Translations under genes and position numbers: made by a program
NCBI GenBank assembly: GCA_034509735.1
Contig: JACGWO010000003.1
Coordinates: 7,068,001 to 7,132,000, forward strand
DNA from: Sesamum alatum
Lineage: Eukaryota; Streptophyta; Magnoliopsida; Lamiales; Pedaliaceae
Reading direction: 5' to 3'
DNA: 64,000 nucleotides
Shown: positions 32,620-45,597 of the stretch, one piece after another
Numbering within the stretch: position 1 is the first letter of the stretch
How the letters are laid out: the number at the start of each line of letters is the position of its first letter
Notes under the pieces: generated by a model
What the model was told of the DNA's origin: nothing
What the model saw: the letters and a program-made list of their open reading frames with translations, nothing else
Database searches by the model: none

Positions 32620-34125
32620 TTTAAAAAAAATATTAGTCGTATGAATTTGAAAAATATGACTGCAAACTAAATCCTAAAATTATATACTAAGTCCCAAAAT
32701 TAATACTAAAAATTTTCCTATAATATTGACTAAATCCTAAAATTATTTGAATAATGATAATTTTTCTAATTTTTTTAAATTAATAATTGGATAATGAATC
32801 CCAATTTTTCCTACAATATTTACTAAATCCTAATATTATTTCCTAAAATATATACTAGAACCCAAAATTGACGGTTAATCACACTAAATCCTCATTTTCC
32901 TATATATTTATACTAAATCCCAAAATATTTTCCTAAAATTGCACTAAATACGTCTATTTTTCTATATATTTATACTAAATACCATAATTTTACCCTAAAA
33001 TTAGACTAAATACCAATATTTGCTCGAATTACCCAAATTTTCTTAAATTTCATAAAATTAACAAATTTCATATATTATGAGTAAATTTTTTAAAAAATTA
33101 TAGAAAATTATTAACATATTTTTGAAATTTATAGAAAAAGACATAAATATATAGGAAAATCAAAAAAAAATTTAGAATTACAGAAAAAAATTCTGAAATT
33201 ACAGAAAATTTTAAGAAATTTTTCGAATTTTCATAATTTTGGAAATTTACAGAAAAATCCAGAATTGTTTTTTAAATTTACAGAAAATGACAAATTTACA
33301 GAAATTTTGAAAATTTTCATAATTTTAGAAAATTAAAATTTTCAGATTTTTAAAACAGATTTTCTTTTGAAATGTTTAATAATATTAGAAAATAATTTTA
33401 AAAATAACAAAAAATTACAGAAATTGCACCAAAATTAACAACAGTCATATTACCAAATAATTACCAAAAAATTAACAAATTACACCAACAAATTATGCCA
33501 AAAATTACAACAAAATTACACTAATTAACATGAATTACAGAAAATACATGACAGTTACAGATTAATTACAAAAAATTATAGAATAATTACAGAAAATATA
33601 GAAACTGCAGAAAATAATCAGTAAATCCCCAACAATGATTCTATAATTGCAGAATATTCACCAAATTATCACTAATTAATCAGAAATACATCATAAATTA
33701 CAATTACAGTCGCACAAAATTTACAGAAATTACAATTGCAACCATATATGTACAAAATTTACAATTACAGCCCCATGTTTACAAAAATTACAATCACAAC
33801 CCTATATTTACAGAAATTACAAAACAATATACAAAAAAATTTTAGAAATTAAAAACAATAAAAACAAAAAATATATATAGGGTTTTTTGAAAAATCTCTA
33901 TTTCAGGCGGAGTTGGAGGCAGCGACAGTGGGCTTCAACGGTGGCGGATGGTCTTTAACGGTGGGCTTCAACGGTTGCAGACTGGTGGCGGATGGGCTTC
34001 AACGGTGGCGGAGTGGTGGCGGATGGGCTTCGCAGAAAGAGAGAGGTCGAGTGTGAGAGAGGGACAGAGAGAGAGATTAGTGAGAGGCAGAGGGAGAGTA
34101 GAAATGAGGAAAAAAATCAGTGAAG
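32620..34125 (-). other. AT-rich 5' untranslated/intron stretch of the CACTA second gene
   Basis: From 32620 to about 33890 the sequence is low-complexity, with repeated TTACAGAAA and ACTAAATCC motifs, and no gene. Between 33905 and 34030 a short GC-richer segment contains imperfect tandem copies of GGTGGCGGATGGGCTTC. On the minus strand this follows the promoter at 34130, so it is probably a 5' leader followed by a long leader intron. Confidence 0.5.
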
Positions 34126-34139
34126 TGTTGTATTTATAA
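34100..34139 (-). promoter_or_regulatory. Minus-strand core promoter of the CACTA second gene
   Basis: Reading the minus strand, TATAAATAC lies near 34130-34138. A pyrimidine-rich leader (CTCTCCCTCTGCCTCTC and similar) follows down to about 34040, the usual plant TATA plus Y-patch arrangement. GGAACGGT-type motifs start just upstream of it. Confidence 0.5.
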
Positions 34140-35530
34140 TAGAATTTTAGAACGGTCATGTTTTGACTTTACCGTTCCTATTGTCGTTCCCAAATGTATA
34201 AAATGACGCCGTATTCTTTGTAAAACGATATTGTTTTGATACCTTGTACTGATGTTGACCTAAATAGGAACGGTTGCTTAGTAGCGAGGCCATTCCTAAT
34301 ACCGTTCCCAAATGCGACCGTTCCTAAATTACAAACGACTGTTCCCATATCAATTCCAAATACTTAGTACTTGGAATTGTACTAATAGGAACGGTCGATT
34401 AATAGAAAATATGTACCTAACCCCGTTCCTAAATAAAGAAACGATGTCGTTTTGGGGCACGATCATCCCTACCGTTTCTAATTGCATATTCATCCGTTCC
34501 CATATGTATTGCAATTTTTTTTTTATCTTATTATATAATAACTATAAATTAAGAAAAACACGCTCCGGACACTCATATGATTGAATAAAGGTACACAATT
34601 GGATATTTACAAAAATTTCAAATTATAATAAATTCTACAATATACACACACGTTCAGAATATGAAGTATATTTGTATATTTAGTTTTGTTAGTATTTCAT
34701 AGTTATAACTAGGATCCTATGTTGTTGTACTGCACGGCATAATCAGACCGTCAAAATTCTAATCAAACCGTTAGATATGACGTACCATACAAAATAATAC
34801 ATTATATGTAGTTTTGCGGAATTTCCGTGTGCGGTTCTCGAAATCTCGTATTCGGTCAGTATTCATCGTAAGAAAAATAGATGCATCCTTAAATCTGGGT
34901 TGCTGATTGAGAATCCGACCGTTGGACATCAATTCATATCCATAATCTTGTATGTGTTAAAAAATGGTGTCGATCCGGCTGACGGATGTTGAGATGTCGG
35001 ACCAATTGATTGGAATTGTGATACTAGGAACGGTCACCTAATAGACAAGGTGTTCCCAATACCATTGCTAATACGAAGAACGACGTCGTTTTAATACACA
35101 CACGTATTTACCGTTCCTATTGACATTTGGAACGGTCGTATATAAACTGACCGTTCCAATATTTGATTTTCCCACCAATTTTCCATTAGGCGCCAAAACG
35201 AAATATTGGACTTCAGTTTGGAACGGTCGTAAGTTTTCACCAACCGTTCCTAATTCAAATTTCCCTCATTTGTTTTTAATTAGCCGCCATATTTGAAACA
35301 TTGTACCTTAAATAGGAACGGTCCTGATAAATTTGGACCGTTCCTAATTCAAATTTCCCTCAATTTTTTTAATTAGCCGCCATATTTGAAAAATTGTACC
35401 TTGAATATGAACGGTCCTAATAAATTTGGACCGTTCCTAATTCAAATTTCCCTCAGTTTTTTTTGTTTAGCACCTACTCAAATAGTTGTACCTGTATTAG
35501 GAACGGTTGTTAGAATAAAAATTCCGTTTC
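34140..35530. repeat. Internal cluster of CACTA GGAACGGT motifs
   Basis: Many copies of GGAACGGT and ACCGTTCC in both orientations lie between the two CACTA genes. At 35216-35450 three tandem units of 93-94 bp, each containing ACCGTTCCTAATTCAAATTT (35243, 35337, 35430), are nearly identical. A cluster in the middle of the element, in addition to those at the ends, is not the usual layout. Confidence 0.75.
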
Positions 35531-35639
35531 TATTTTTAAAATTTATTCTGATTTATTAGAATAATCAAAATACATTTATCGAATACAATTTTTACAATAA
35601 GGTTAATAAAAAAATTACAGATTTTTCTTTTTTGAAAAT

Positions 35640-38525
35640 TCAATAAGTCTCTTCATCGGACTCAGCCTCGTCAAAGCTATCTTCATCTTCATCTTCGGAT
35701 TCACTATCTGGCGAGTGCGATGGCCCTGCTCCATGATTAGCGACCAACTGTATTCCCGTTGGGTCATGCAGTTCAAAGGTTTGGTTACCTATTACAACAT
35801 CTGGATTAGGTACGACTTCATCCATCTGATAGGCGATCTCGTTCCATTGCGAGTCATCGATTACTCTTCGAGCCTTGATTTTGCAAACAACTTTTCAGTC
35901 GACTTTGTCCTTCTTTATGCTCGGGTAATCCGCGTAGTAGACTTGTACTGCTTGTTGTGCCAGTATGAATGGTTCATTTTTTTGGTAGAGCTTTTTGAAG
36001 TTGAAATCAACGACGTGATAACGAGGGTGTATGTTCATGCCTTTGACCGGATCGACCCAACGACAATTAAACAGTACAATGTGCATGTTTGAAATTAGTG
36101 GGTAATCTAGCTGAATTATCTCTTCCAAAATTCAATAGAAGTCAGAATCCGTGTCTGTATATGATGAGCTTTTGACACAAACACCACAATTCATTGTTGA
36201 CTTCCCGACATTGTGACATTCAGTGTGGAAATTGAAGCCATTGACGAAGTAAGATGGGTATGTCGTCACTTCTGCTCTTGGCCCCAAATAATGCAACTTT
36301 AATAATTTGTCGTTTGTGTGATTGAATTCGAGTTTCACCTGCAATTAATCATATATATAGCAATTGAAATAATTGATTACAAAGGCCCCCCACACGTGCT
36401 CTGGAAGCATTTCACGGAAGGCAATCGGAATCAATTTCTACATGAATACATGACAATCATGGCTCTTCATGCCGTGCATCCTGAACTCCTTCAGGTCGAC
36501 ACAATGGGCCAAGTTAGAGGCATACCCATCAGGAAACCTAAGACAACGAATCCACTCATATGTCTTCTTCTTTTGCTCCTTCGTCAGTGTATATACTGCC
36601 TTGGGCATCACGTTCGGTCTCCTTTCGTCCACCTCAAGCTCTGACCGATCAATATGATCTTTAGATTCTTCCGTGCATTCAGATTGTACTTCGTTTTTCC
36701 CTTGATGTCCATCACAGTATTAAATATATTATCGAACACATTCTTCTCAATATGCATGACATCAAGATTGTGTCGTATCAGATGCGCCCCCCAGTATTCA
36801 AGCTCCCAGAATATGCATTTTTTCGTCCACTTATGGTCGACACCGTAGCCTTCCAATTCACTCAATGGTTGTTCGACAGCCACACTAAACGCATCGACAC
36901 GGCTTCGAATCTGTTCTCCAGTCAGCCTTGGACGTGCAACCTTCCTCTCCATTCTATTTTTAGTGAAGACTTTCTTGTTCTTGCAATAAGGATGAACCGG
37001 TGGTAGGAATTGCCTATGGCAGTCAAAATAGCATGCCTTCCGACCATGCTGTAAATAGAATGCCCATGTGTCCTCCATACAAACTGGACACCCCATAAGA
37101 CCGGCAGTACTCCATCCAGACACCATCCCATAAGCAGGAAAGTCGTTCACTGTCCACATCAATGCGGCATGCATCATGAATGCTTAGTTTGTCGCAGTAT
37201 CGTGCGTACGTACACCCACATGCTATAAATTCTGCAACTCCTCAATCAACGGCTCCAAATAGACATCAATTAGACGTTTTGGATTCGATGGGCCTGGGAT
37301 CACCACCATTAGGAACATATACTCAAACTTGATGCACATTCCCGGTGGGAGATTGTACGGTGTAAGTATCACGGGCCAACATGAGTAAGTTTTACCATAC
37401 TGGCCGTGCGGTGCAAACCCATCCGTGCACAACCCAAGTCTAACATTATGAGGCTCAGCTGAAAAATCAGGATACGTTCGATCAGAATGCTTCCAAGCCT
37501 CTGCATCGGATGGATGACACATGGATCCTTCCTCCGTCTGATGGCTCACATGCCAAGTCATATGCTCTGTTGTGGCCTCCGACACTTACAACCTCTGCAG
37601 GCGAGGGGCAATCGGTAGATACCTAAGAATGGCATACGGGGACTTCTTGCATTTAGGATTTCTGTCCCTGATGGGCTTGTACCTAGCGTCTGCACAGAAC
37701 TTGCAATATTCCAAATCAATATCGTCCTTCCAATACAACATGCAACCGTTTTTGCAAGCATCAATCTTTTAAACTGGTAAACCCAATTCTCTTATCAATT
37801 TGTTCGTATTGTAATAATCGGCAAGAAAAGTGTGATCGCGGGCATTATAGTATCAGCCCACTGGCATAACCGATCATATGTATGCTCGGAAAAACCCCCT
37901 TCGGCCTTGATATTCACCAAAGAGGCAATTGACGCCAACTGAGAGGTGGTGCAGCCGTTCCACAACAGTTGGTCCGCAACATGAACTACATAAAAAAAAT
38001 GGTCTGACAAGCCAGACACATAATCATAGGGCCCTGAATCGTAATATGAGCTAGGACCCACATCAGATGGACAATACCGAGTACTATCATCAGTCGGTCC
38101 CTCCTGGTTGTACGAAGACCAGAAAGACGGCCTGACGGCATCAAATACCATCCTCTGCGCCCAATCCATCTGAGTCGCATCACCCCAATGCGAACTACCC
38201 TCCTCCTGAACGGGTGGCGTTTGCTGCTATTGCACCAGGGGCGCTGTCAATGCTTCAAAGTATTCCTGCACCCTCTCCTCACGATGCGAAGTCCAATTAT
38301 AATACTCTGGCATAAACCCTTTCATACAAAAAATAAAATTTACCTCGTCTGCTGTTTTGAACCATTCATTTTTGCACTTTCTGGCAGGAACACTTAATCT
38401 TGTCCCCTCATATATGCACGCTGAGACTGGGCCCATTCTAAAAATATTGTAACACCGTCCTCAAACTCCGGCGTCACACCCAGGACGTCTCAATCATACA
38501 ACCATTTCCTCAACTGTCTTAACAT
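35640..38525 (-). pseudogene. CACTA transposase TNP2, broken
   Basis: Minus strand, in order: transposase-associated domain from 38525 (RKWLYD then a stop, DVLGVTPEFEDGV, then KCKNEWFKTADEV and FMPEYYNWTSH), Transposase_21 (EAWKHSDRTYPDFSAEP, LGLCTDGF, SCWPVILTPYNLPPGMC at 37585-37223; NDFPAYGMVSGWSTAG and MHIEKNVFDNIFNT at 37177-36608), a DUF4218-like part (36632-36438), a DUF4216-like part (36344-35895) and an acidic tail ending at 35640. Several in-frame stops and shifts (for example near 36129 and 35895) make it inactive. The family cuts and pastes CACTA ends. Confidence 0.88.
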
Positions 38526-38739
38526 GATTGGTCCTACGTATAATTCACAACAGTACGCAATTAAATGACGAGAGTATATTATATATATATATATATACAA
38601 AAATAACAGAATTTTGCATACTTACCAGAGCAAAACACCTATCAATATCAATACAAAATTCGCGCTCGGTAATTGATATTTTCGATTTTTCGTATAGAGA
38701 ATTAAGGGGGGAAGTTACAACAAAATGAGTTAGAGAGTA

Positions 38740-38781
38740 ATTATAAGAGCAATGACAAAGAAGGGGGACATATATATAGAA
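38740..38781 (-). promoter_or_regulatory. Probable minus-strand core promoter of TNP2
   Basis: On the minus strand a TATATATA stretch (about 38770-38779) is followed by GTCCCCCTTCTTTGTC and a pyrimidine-rich leader, about 240 bases before the TNP2 start codon at 38525. GGAACGGT-type motifs lie upstream, as in the other CACTA gene. Confidence 0.4.
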
Positions 38782-39300
38782 AATATTGGAACGGGCATTG
38801 GAATATTATTTGGAACACAAAACTAGCCGTTTAAATATAGCCGTTGTTCCAGCTTTAGGAACGCTCGCAGGACGGGTGACAGGAACGGTAATATTTCCAT
38901 TGTAAGATAGCCGTTACGGCATATTAGGAACGGTATGAGGCACACGCAACAAGACCGCTCCTAATTGGAGTACAATTGGGAACGGTAATTGTAACAATAT
39001 TGCACTTACTATATACCCACAATTTGGAAGGGTAATTGCATTATATTTTTGCCCATGGCGTAAAAGGGTCTTATGGAGGACTACATGTTGGAACGGTCAG
39101 CCCACCGGTCCAAATAGAACCGGTCATTGGAACCCATATAGCAACGGTAAGTGTTCCCGATCGACTATCCGTTCCAAATTTCACACAAGTGTTTCAAATT
39201 GAAGTCCAAAATATATCAGGTCCCTTTTAGGACCGGTTATAGGTGTAAAAATTGGCTCACATATGTTGGCACTCGAATAGAATGGTCGTGCCGTTCCTAT

Positions 39301-40250
39301 GAATTTGTTTATTTGGATTACGTGTTATTTTGTTGACGTTCTCGTTATGTGTTTATTTGCGACTATTTATGTATTAGAAAGATTGATAGATGATTGTCTT
39401 ATATTATATTCTATTGTTGCATGGAGTGGAATGAATGAAGAAGTCAATTGTGAGTATATCGTTAAATTGAGATAACGAGATGACTTACCTAGTTGGGGGA
39501 CATAGTCAATGGTTTATGATGATGTGATTGAGGAGAAAAATGAATATAAGCTAGGTACCATGGCGCGTAAGGTACCGGGGTATTCCAGGAAGCGGGGAAT
39601 ATCCTGTGCTGATAGCTACACACTGGGGTGGTGCGAGTATGCCATGTTCGTTGTGATGTCCTGTGCTTTTATTGCTACACACTCAGATAGTATGGGGATA
39701 TCACATTCGACGGGTATCCTGTGCTGTATATTATATGACATTGATCGAGATGATGATGGCCGACAGAATCATTGACTGATGTACTCCAATTAGAGTAAGT
39801 AGGGCCCGAAAAGTATAAACCGTAATTCTAGATATTGTATAGTGGATTGGTGCATGATTGTGGCATTGATTTCTTTGTAGCTTTTTTTGTTGATTGTATT
39901 TTGAATATTCATTGGTTTGTGGTATGGCGTGTATCTTGCATATGTATAAGTTAATTACCTATATTTATTGTGTAGGCAACTCATTCGTTGCCACGTATTT
40001 TTCAGGATATAAGTCACAATGAATAGCCGAAGGGTGAATCATAAGTCAATCATCAATATTAGTAGGTAGGTCAGCAGTGATATCTTGGGTTGAGATATTT
40101 AGCTACATAACTACAGAGATATTAGATTTTTATTTGAATTTGTATTCCACGATTTACTGGTTTTAATATAAATTTCTTGTAAACCGGGTTTAATTATGAA
40201 CTATGTATTATAATTAGTGGTATCAAAGTGTAGTGCGGTAGAGAGTGCTA
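39301..40250 (+). repeat. Probable LTR fragment (Gypsy-like) with primer-binding site
   Basis: After the last CACTA motif the sequence changes character. There is no gene, but there are repeated TATCCTGTGCTGATAGCTAC-like stretches, and at 40218-40229 TGGTATCAAAGT, a worn initiator-Met primer site of the kind that follows Gypsy LTRs. The LTR would end near 40216. Its start is not clear. Around 40250 it passes straight into Copia gag. Confidence 0.45.
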
Positions 40251-43027
40251 CACACGTACATGGAAGTGATCCTCCAGTCACTTCGTCCGTCCTATGACCC
40301 GTTTGTTGTAAACTACAACATGAACGGACTTGAGAAGTCTATTCATGAGTTGATCAACATATTGGTGCAATACGAGGCGACGACCCACAAGTCGACGTCG
40401 GCGGTATTGATAGGAGAGGCTTCGACCTCCAAGGCGAATGCCAAAAGGGTCGGATGCTGGAAGAGGAAGAAGGAAAAAGGGAAGACGGTTGTGGCCCCTG
40501 CTCGTGCTCTTGGCGCCCCTGTTGCCCCGGTGGGAATGGGCAGATGGAAAGGGAAGACCCATGGTTTTTAGCGGTCCAAGGCAAATGATGTCTGCCATTG
40601 GCAAGGAAAGGAGCATTGGAAGAGGGAGTGCCCACAACTCCTCTCCAATCCAGGTATGTTTGTGGTTGAAGTAAACATGATAACTAATTTTGCTTCATAG
40701 GTTTGAATAGCGCGTGTGGCGCTCACATCTGCAATGATTTGTAGGCACTTCAAAGAAGCAGAAGGCTAACTAAGGATGAGATGATCCTGAGGCTAGGCGA
40801 TGGCAAGGCCGTTGTTGCGGAAGCCGTAAGATCAATGGAGTTAGCCAATTAGTTATTTAGGATTGTATTGAACGACTGTTTCTATGTACCTAGCATGATT
40901 AAGAATATTGTATCTATACCCGTCCTTGATAAGAAGGGTTATTCTTTCACCATCAATAAAAATGGTTTTTATATTATCAATGATGGTGTATCTCATTTGC
41001 TTGGTACATTGGTGAATGGTCTATACATACTTCAACAATCTAATTGGATTATGACTGCAGAACACAAATGGAAACATGATAATCAAGTTAATGCACAGAT
41101 TTAGCATGCGAGGTTAGGTCATATTTCTAAGGATAGGATAAGAAGGTTGATGGACTCATGAGTCTAGAAATAGACGATTTGGACAACCTACAGACCTGCG
41201 AATCCTGTCTAAAGGGAAAGATGATCAAGAAACCCTTTGTTGGACAAAGCACGCTAGCCAACGGTCTGTTGGATTTTATCCATACGGACGTTTGTAGTCC
41301 ATTAAATACTTAGGCTAGGGGTGGGTATTCGTCCTTCATAACTTTTACCGATGATCACTCACGGTATAGTTATGTTTACCTGATGAGGTATAAGTCTGAA
41401 GCCTTTGGAAGGTTTAAGGAATACAGACTTGAAGTAGAGAACCAAACCGGTCACAAAATCAACGCCCTTCGGTCGGACCGAGGTGAAGAGTATTTAAGTG
41501 GCGAATTCATTGATTATCTAAAAGAGAATGGAATTCTCTCTCAGTGGACTCCTCCTGGAACACCATAGTTGAATAGTGTGTCTGAAAGGAGGACTCAGGC
41601 CTTGTTGGACATGCTCTGATCCATGATGAGTTTTATCGAACTCCCTATATCCTTCTGGGGATATGCTCTTGAGACAGTTGCCAAACTTTTGAATTTGGCG
41701 CCATCTAATAAGATATCCCAGACGCCATATGAGATATGGCATGCAAGCCTGCCTCCTACAAATACTTGAAAGTGTAGGGTTGCCCCGCATATGTCAAGAG
41801 ATTAGTGGGAGATAAACTGGACTCCAGGTCTAGTTTATGCAGGTTCGTCGGATATCTGAAAGAAACTATAGGGCATTATTTCTATGATCCCTACTAGCAA
41901 AAGGTGTTTGTCTCGCGAAACACAGTGTTCTTAGAAAAGGGTCTTCCATTGGATAGTCGATGCAATGAGGTACTCCTTGAGGAATCAAGTGAGGTACCCT
42001 ATGAGGCGACAGTGACATCTGAGTCAGTAGTTCCCTACTGATGATGTTCCAGTCCCTCGTAGGTCGGCCAGAGTATTCAACCACCTGATAGGTACGAATT
42101 TTTGGGCCTGACCGGTCAGTTGGATAATGATCCAAAGACGTACGGAGAAGTGATGTCGGGCATCGATTTGGATAAGTGGCTTGAGGCCATGAAATCTGAA
42201 ATGAACTCGATGGGTGCAAACCAAGTTTGGACCCTAGTGGACCCACCCAAAGGGATAAAACTCGTAGGGTGTAAATGGGTCTACAAACTTAAGCTTGGAG
42301 TTGACGGGGAGGTTACAATCTTCAAAGCCAGGCTTGTGGTGAAAGGTTACACTCAATGACCAATGGTCGATTTTCTGGAAACCTACTCGCCTGTAGCAAT
42401 GGCTAAATCCATTCAGATACTGGTTGCCATAGCAGCATGGTATGAGTATGAAATATGGCAGATGGACGTGAAAACCGCCTTCCTCAACGATTTCATAGAG
42501 GAAGAGATCTATATGGATCAACCAAAAGGTTTCACATCTTTTGAAAAAGAGCAGAAGGATCTGCCGTCTCCAAAGGTCCATCTATGGCCTCAAACAAGCT
42601 TCCCGAAGCTGGAACATTCATTTTGACGAAATCATACGACGATGTGATTTCATCAAGAACGAGTCTGATCCTTGTGTATACAAGAAGATCAGTGAGAGCT
42701 CTGTTGCGTTCCGAGTACTTTACGTGGACGACATCTTGCTCATTGGGAATGATGTTAAGATGTTAGGAACCACTAAAGCTTGGTTGTCAACATAATTTTG
42801 CATGAAGGATATGGACGAGGCATCCTACATCCTCGACATCAAGATCTACAGGGATAGATCTAGAAGGATATTAGGAATGGCCAATCCTCGTACATTGAGA
42901 AAGTCTTGAAGAGATTCAAGGTGGAGAACTCAAAACGATGATTCCTTTCTATGAGGCATGGAATTAAGTTGTCCAAGAAGCAGTCTCCTATGACTGATGA
43001 GGAGTTTAAATGGATGTTGGACATCCC
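40250..43027 (+). pseudogene. Copia gag-pol remnant, copy A2, left part
   Basis: It starts inside gag (VILQSLRPSYDPFVVNYNMN) and runs through the lysine-rich nucleocapsid part with KEHWKRECP, a worn protease region, a pre-integrase part (DCFYVPSMIKNIVSIPVL, GHISKDRIRRL), integrase (CESCLKGKMIKKPF, IHTDVCSP, RSDRGEEYLSGEF, QWTPPGTP) and RT (KWLEAMKSEMNSM, QMDVKTAFLNDFI, LYVDDILLIGND at about 42718). There are many stops. It is cut at 43027 by family B copy 2 and continues at 47844. Confidence 0.88.
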
Positions 43028-43718
43028 TGTTAGAATAGGTGACCAGAAAGTCAATGGTATTGGCTGTTCTGAGAACCATTCGTCAATCTGTGAACAAGTA
43101 ATATTATGTAAATGAATGCAGTAAGGATTCATAGGCATGAGTTTGTTGTACTTACTGCTTGCATCGTTACGATGTCACAACAAACTCCCACAGACTGAAA
43201 TAACATTTCGGGAAATTGGAACTACGCTTGGAGGTAGGTTCATGAAATCAGTTTTGCCGAATCAGTCTGAAATACTCCAAGTCAAAGGAATCTCGAGACA
43301 AGGCATCGAGAATCCATTTGAGACTTGCACTAAGCATCTGCTGTCGTGTTTCATCGACGGGTGACGAGGATCGTCTAAGCAGTGTTAGTGGGTCGGCCTG
43401 CTGGGGAGCGGCCGACTGAGGTGACTCGCGGGAATCGTCATATAGAAGCTACTCGGGCTTGGTCGGTATGACTCGTATTCCCGGTTCCGATAGTACGGGA
43501 TTAGTCCTCGGACTTGAGGATCACGGCAGTCCCCTACATACTAAGGCTGTATCTTGGATCTGGTGAAATTTGACCGATTATATCACATGGTCATCATAAG
43601 CCTCGTCCAGTGCAGTCGGAGTATGTAAGAACGGTGAATTCCAAGATAGGATCTGTCCCCTGTCAAAGGATATGACAGCAAGATCTCCTATGCGCTCGGA
43701 GATGGTTTAGACTCACAA
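43028..43718 (+). repeat. Truncated 5' LTR of family B copy 2
   Basis: It follows the B LTR from TGTTAGAATAGG to GACTCACAAAG and then switches to internal sequence. It lacks the hairpin array, TATA box and primer site, so this copy can no longer be transcribed or reverse transcribed from its own 5' end. Confidence 0.9.
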
Positions 43719-45597
43719 AGATAAGTAAATTGGAAAGTTCAATGAATCTAGAAATAGATGATTCGAATCGACTAAATTTAGAAGTCTTTTATGAAGAAGA
43801 AAGTCCAAAAGTTCTTTGTTGGACAAAGTAGGCTTGCCAAATAGTCTATTGGAAGGGAGCCAATAAGACAACTGTAGGTCACTAATACACAAAACCATAA
43901 GAGGGTTCAAAAGTCTAAAGGTCCCATAGGAGGTTTGGGAATTAGACTTAAGGAGGTGAACCATAAATGGTTGCAAAATTAAACCTGTTTCGATAGGATC
44001 GAAAAGGCCGTGTATTTAGTGGGAGCTCTTGAGCATCCAAGTTGAGAATGGAATTCTCAATGAAACGTTTCCTGTAAAGGACAAGTATGACGGTCTCTGA
44101 TAAAGGGAACGATCGAATCTCGTTAGACGAAGATCGATCGAAGTTTCGCCCAATTACCTTAGCCCGTGTAGACGTAGACTCAAAATTGCCAATGTAAGGA
44201 ACATGGCACTTTGCCAGGAGTCACACACAAGGAGCCACGGTTTGGCAAGCCTGTGTCCCGACAAAGTCCTTGAGCATGTAGAAGGATCCTACATACGTCA
44301 AGGGACTAGTGGGAGACAAATTAGACTCCGTGTCTAATTTGTACAAGTTTACGACAGAATTAATACTAACGTTACTTAGAATCGCATTTCTTAAATTGAT
44401 CATATTCCAAGTCCCCTTAAGAACGAACCCGAATGTCGTAAGAGGTACGAGTGATCGGGATATGTTCGGTCAAATTTGGATAGTAATCCAAATGACCTGC
44501 GGAACGTGATGTTGGACATCGTAGTAGGATTTATGGAGAGGAGCCATAGAATCCGCTAGGAAATTCAAACAAGGTTTGAAACACCGCATAACTGGAATAT
44601 TCGTTTTGACGAGCTCATACGGAGCATGACTCGGTCTTAAACGACGTAGGTGATCAGTGGGAGTAGAAATGGCGTTCCAAGTGTTTAAGTGTGTAATATC
44701 TTAATTCATGGATGAATTCAAGGCATTAGGAATCACTAAAACACAAACGGTAAAATCACAAAAATTCTCCATGACATTTTAGGGTTCCCACATACATATC
44801 ATGAATTGAGCTTTTCAAAGACTCAGTCATGGTGGACTGATGAGAAAAACTCATATATGTAGAGGGACAAGTTGTTCGAGACTCAGCCATAGTAAGACTG
44901 ATGAGAAAACTTGGATACTATGCATAAAGCATCAAGCCATTCAAGACTTAGTCACGGTGGACTAATGAGAAGGCTTGCTTGTTGAGTATCCCCTACGTCT
45001 TAAACCTAGGCAAACATATGATATGTTTACTCGGTGCATAGGAACCGATGTTGAGAGTGCTTCTAGCATGGCTCAACATAAATCGGTAATGCACTGCGGG
45101 GTTGAAGACAGCAATCAAGAACGATCCTTAGTACCTGAATAAGGACTAAAGATGTGTTCATGATGCACCGTCTATTGAGAGTTGTTTTTGGAAGGCTAAA
45201 GCGATACTAGCTTCCAGAGCATAAGTGAAAACCAGTTAGTCTCAAAGGAATGCACAATCAGGCCCAATGACGAGTGCATCGGATAGTGGTTACTGATGAA
45301 GACTGCATCCATAGGATGGACGTGGCGCCTAGCACGACCAAGCCATGTTCGCCTATATGGCAGGCAACTTGGCTATGGGAGTATTGGCACGAGATCTCAT
45401 CACAAGATCCACGTAAATATTCTTAGACAACCACCATCTCTAAGAGGCAATGGTGGATAGAGGTAACACGGTTAGACCGTATTGCTTCGCAAGGAAATAT
45501 AAGCGGACTCACAATACCTTAGTCGGTATCGTAGATTACTCATACTCAGTGGATTCTGAACAAAGTGGGTAATTGACTTATTGGTCAAGTGGGAGAT
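43719..45597 (+). pseudogene. Decayed pol of family B copy 2
   Basis: It is near-identical to 12588-14463 of copy 1, stops and frame breaks included, for example GATCGGGATATGTTCGG and the three stem-loops (44808-44977). It shows that the decayed form was itself copied. It ends with the polypurine tract. Confidence 0.85.

Larger units (their letters stand above)
30134..39300 (-). mobile_element. Large CACTA (En/Spm) DNA transposon, right terminus missing
   Basis: The left end is CACTACCAAAAAATG, set into sequence whose uninterrupted relative is at 58741-58760. The element carries a Transposase_24-like gene and a TNP2 transposase pseudogene, both minus strand. It also has three clusters of GGAACGGT and its complement (30160-30840, 34140-35530, 38790-39300), the short subterminal repeats that transposase-associated proteins bind in this superfamily. 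No inverted CACTA terminus is found on the right, so that end was lost. Confidence 0.85.

Noticed and set aside
36318..37006. Plus-strand frames opposite the TNP2 transposase
   Set aside because: They are shadows of the minus-strand Transposase_21 and DUF4218-like coding sequence.
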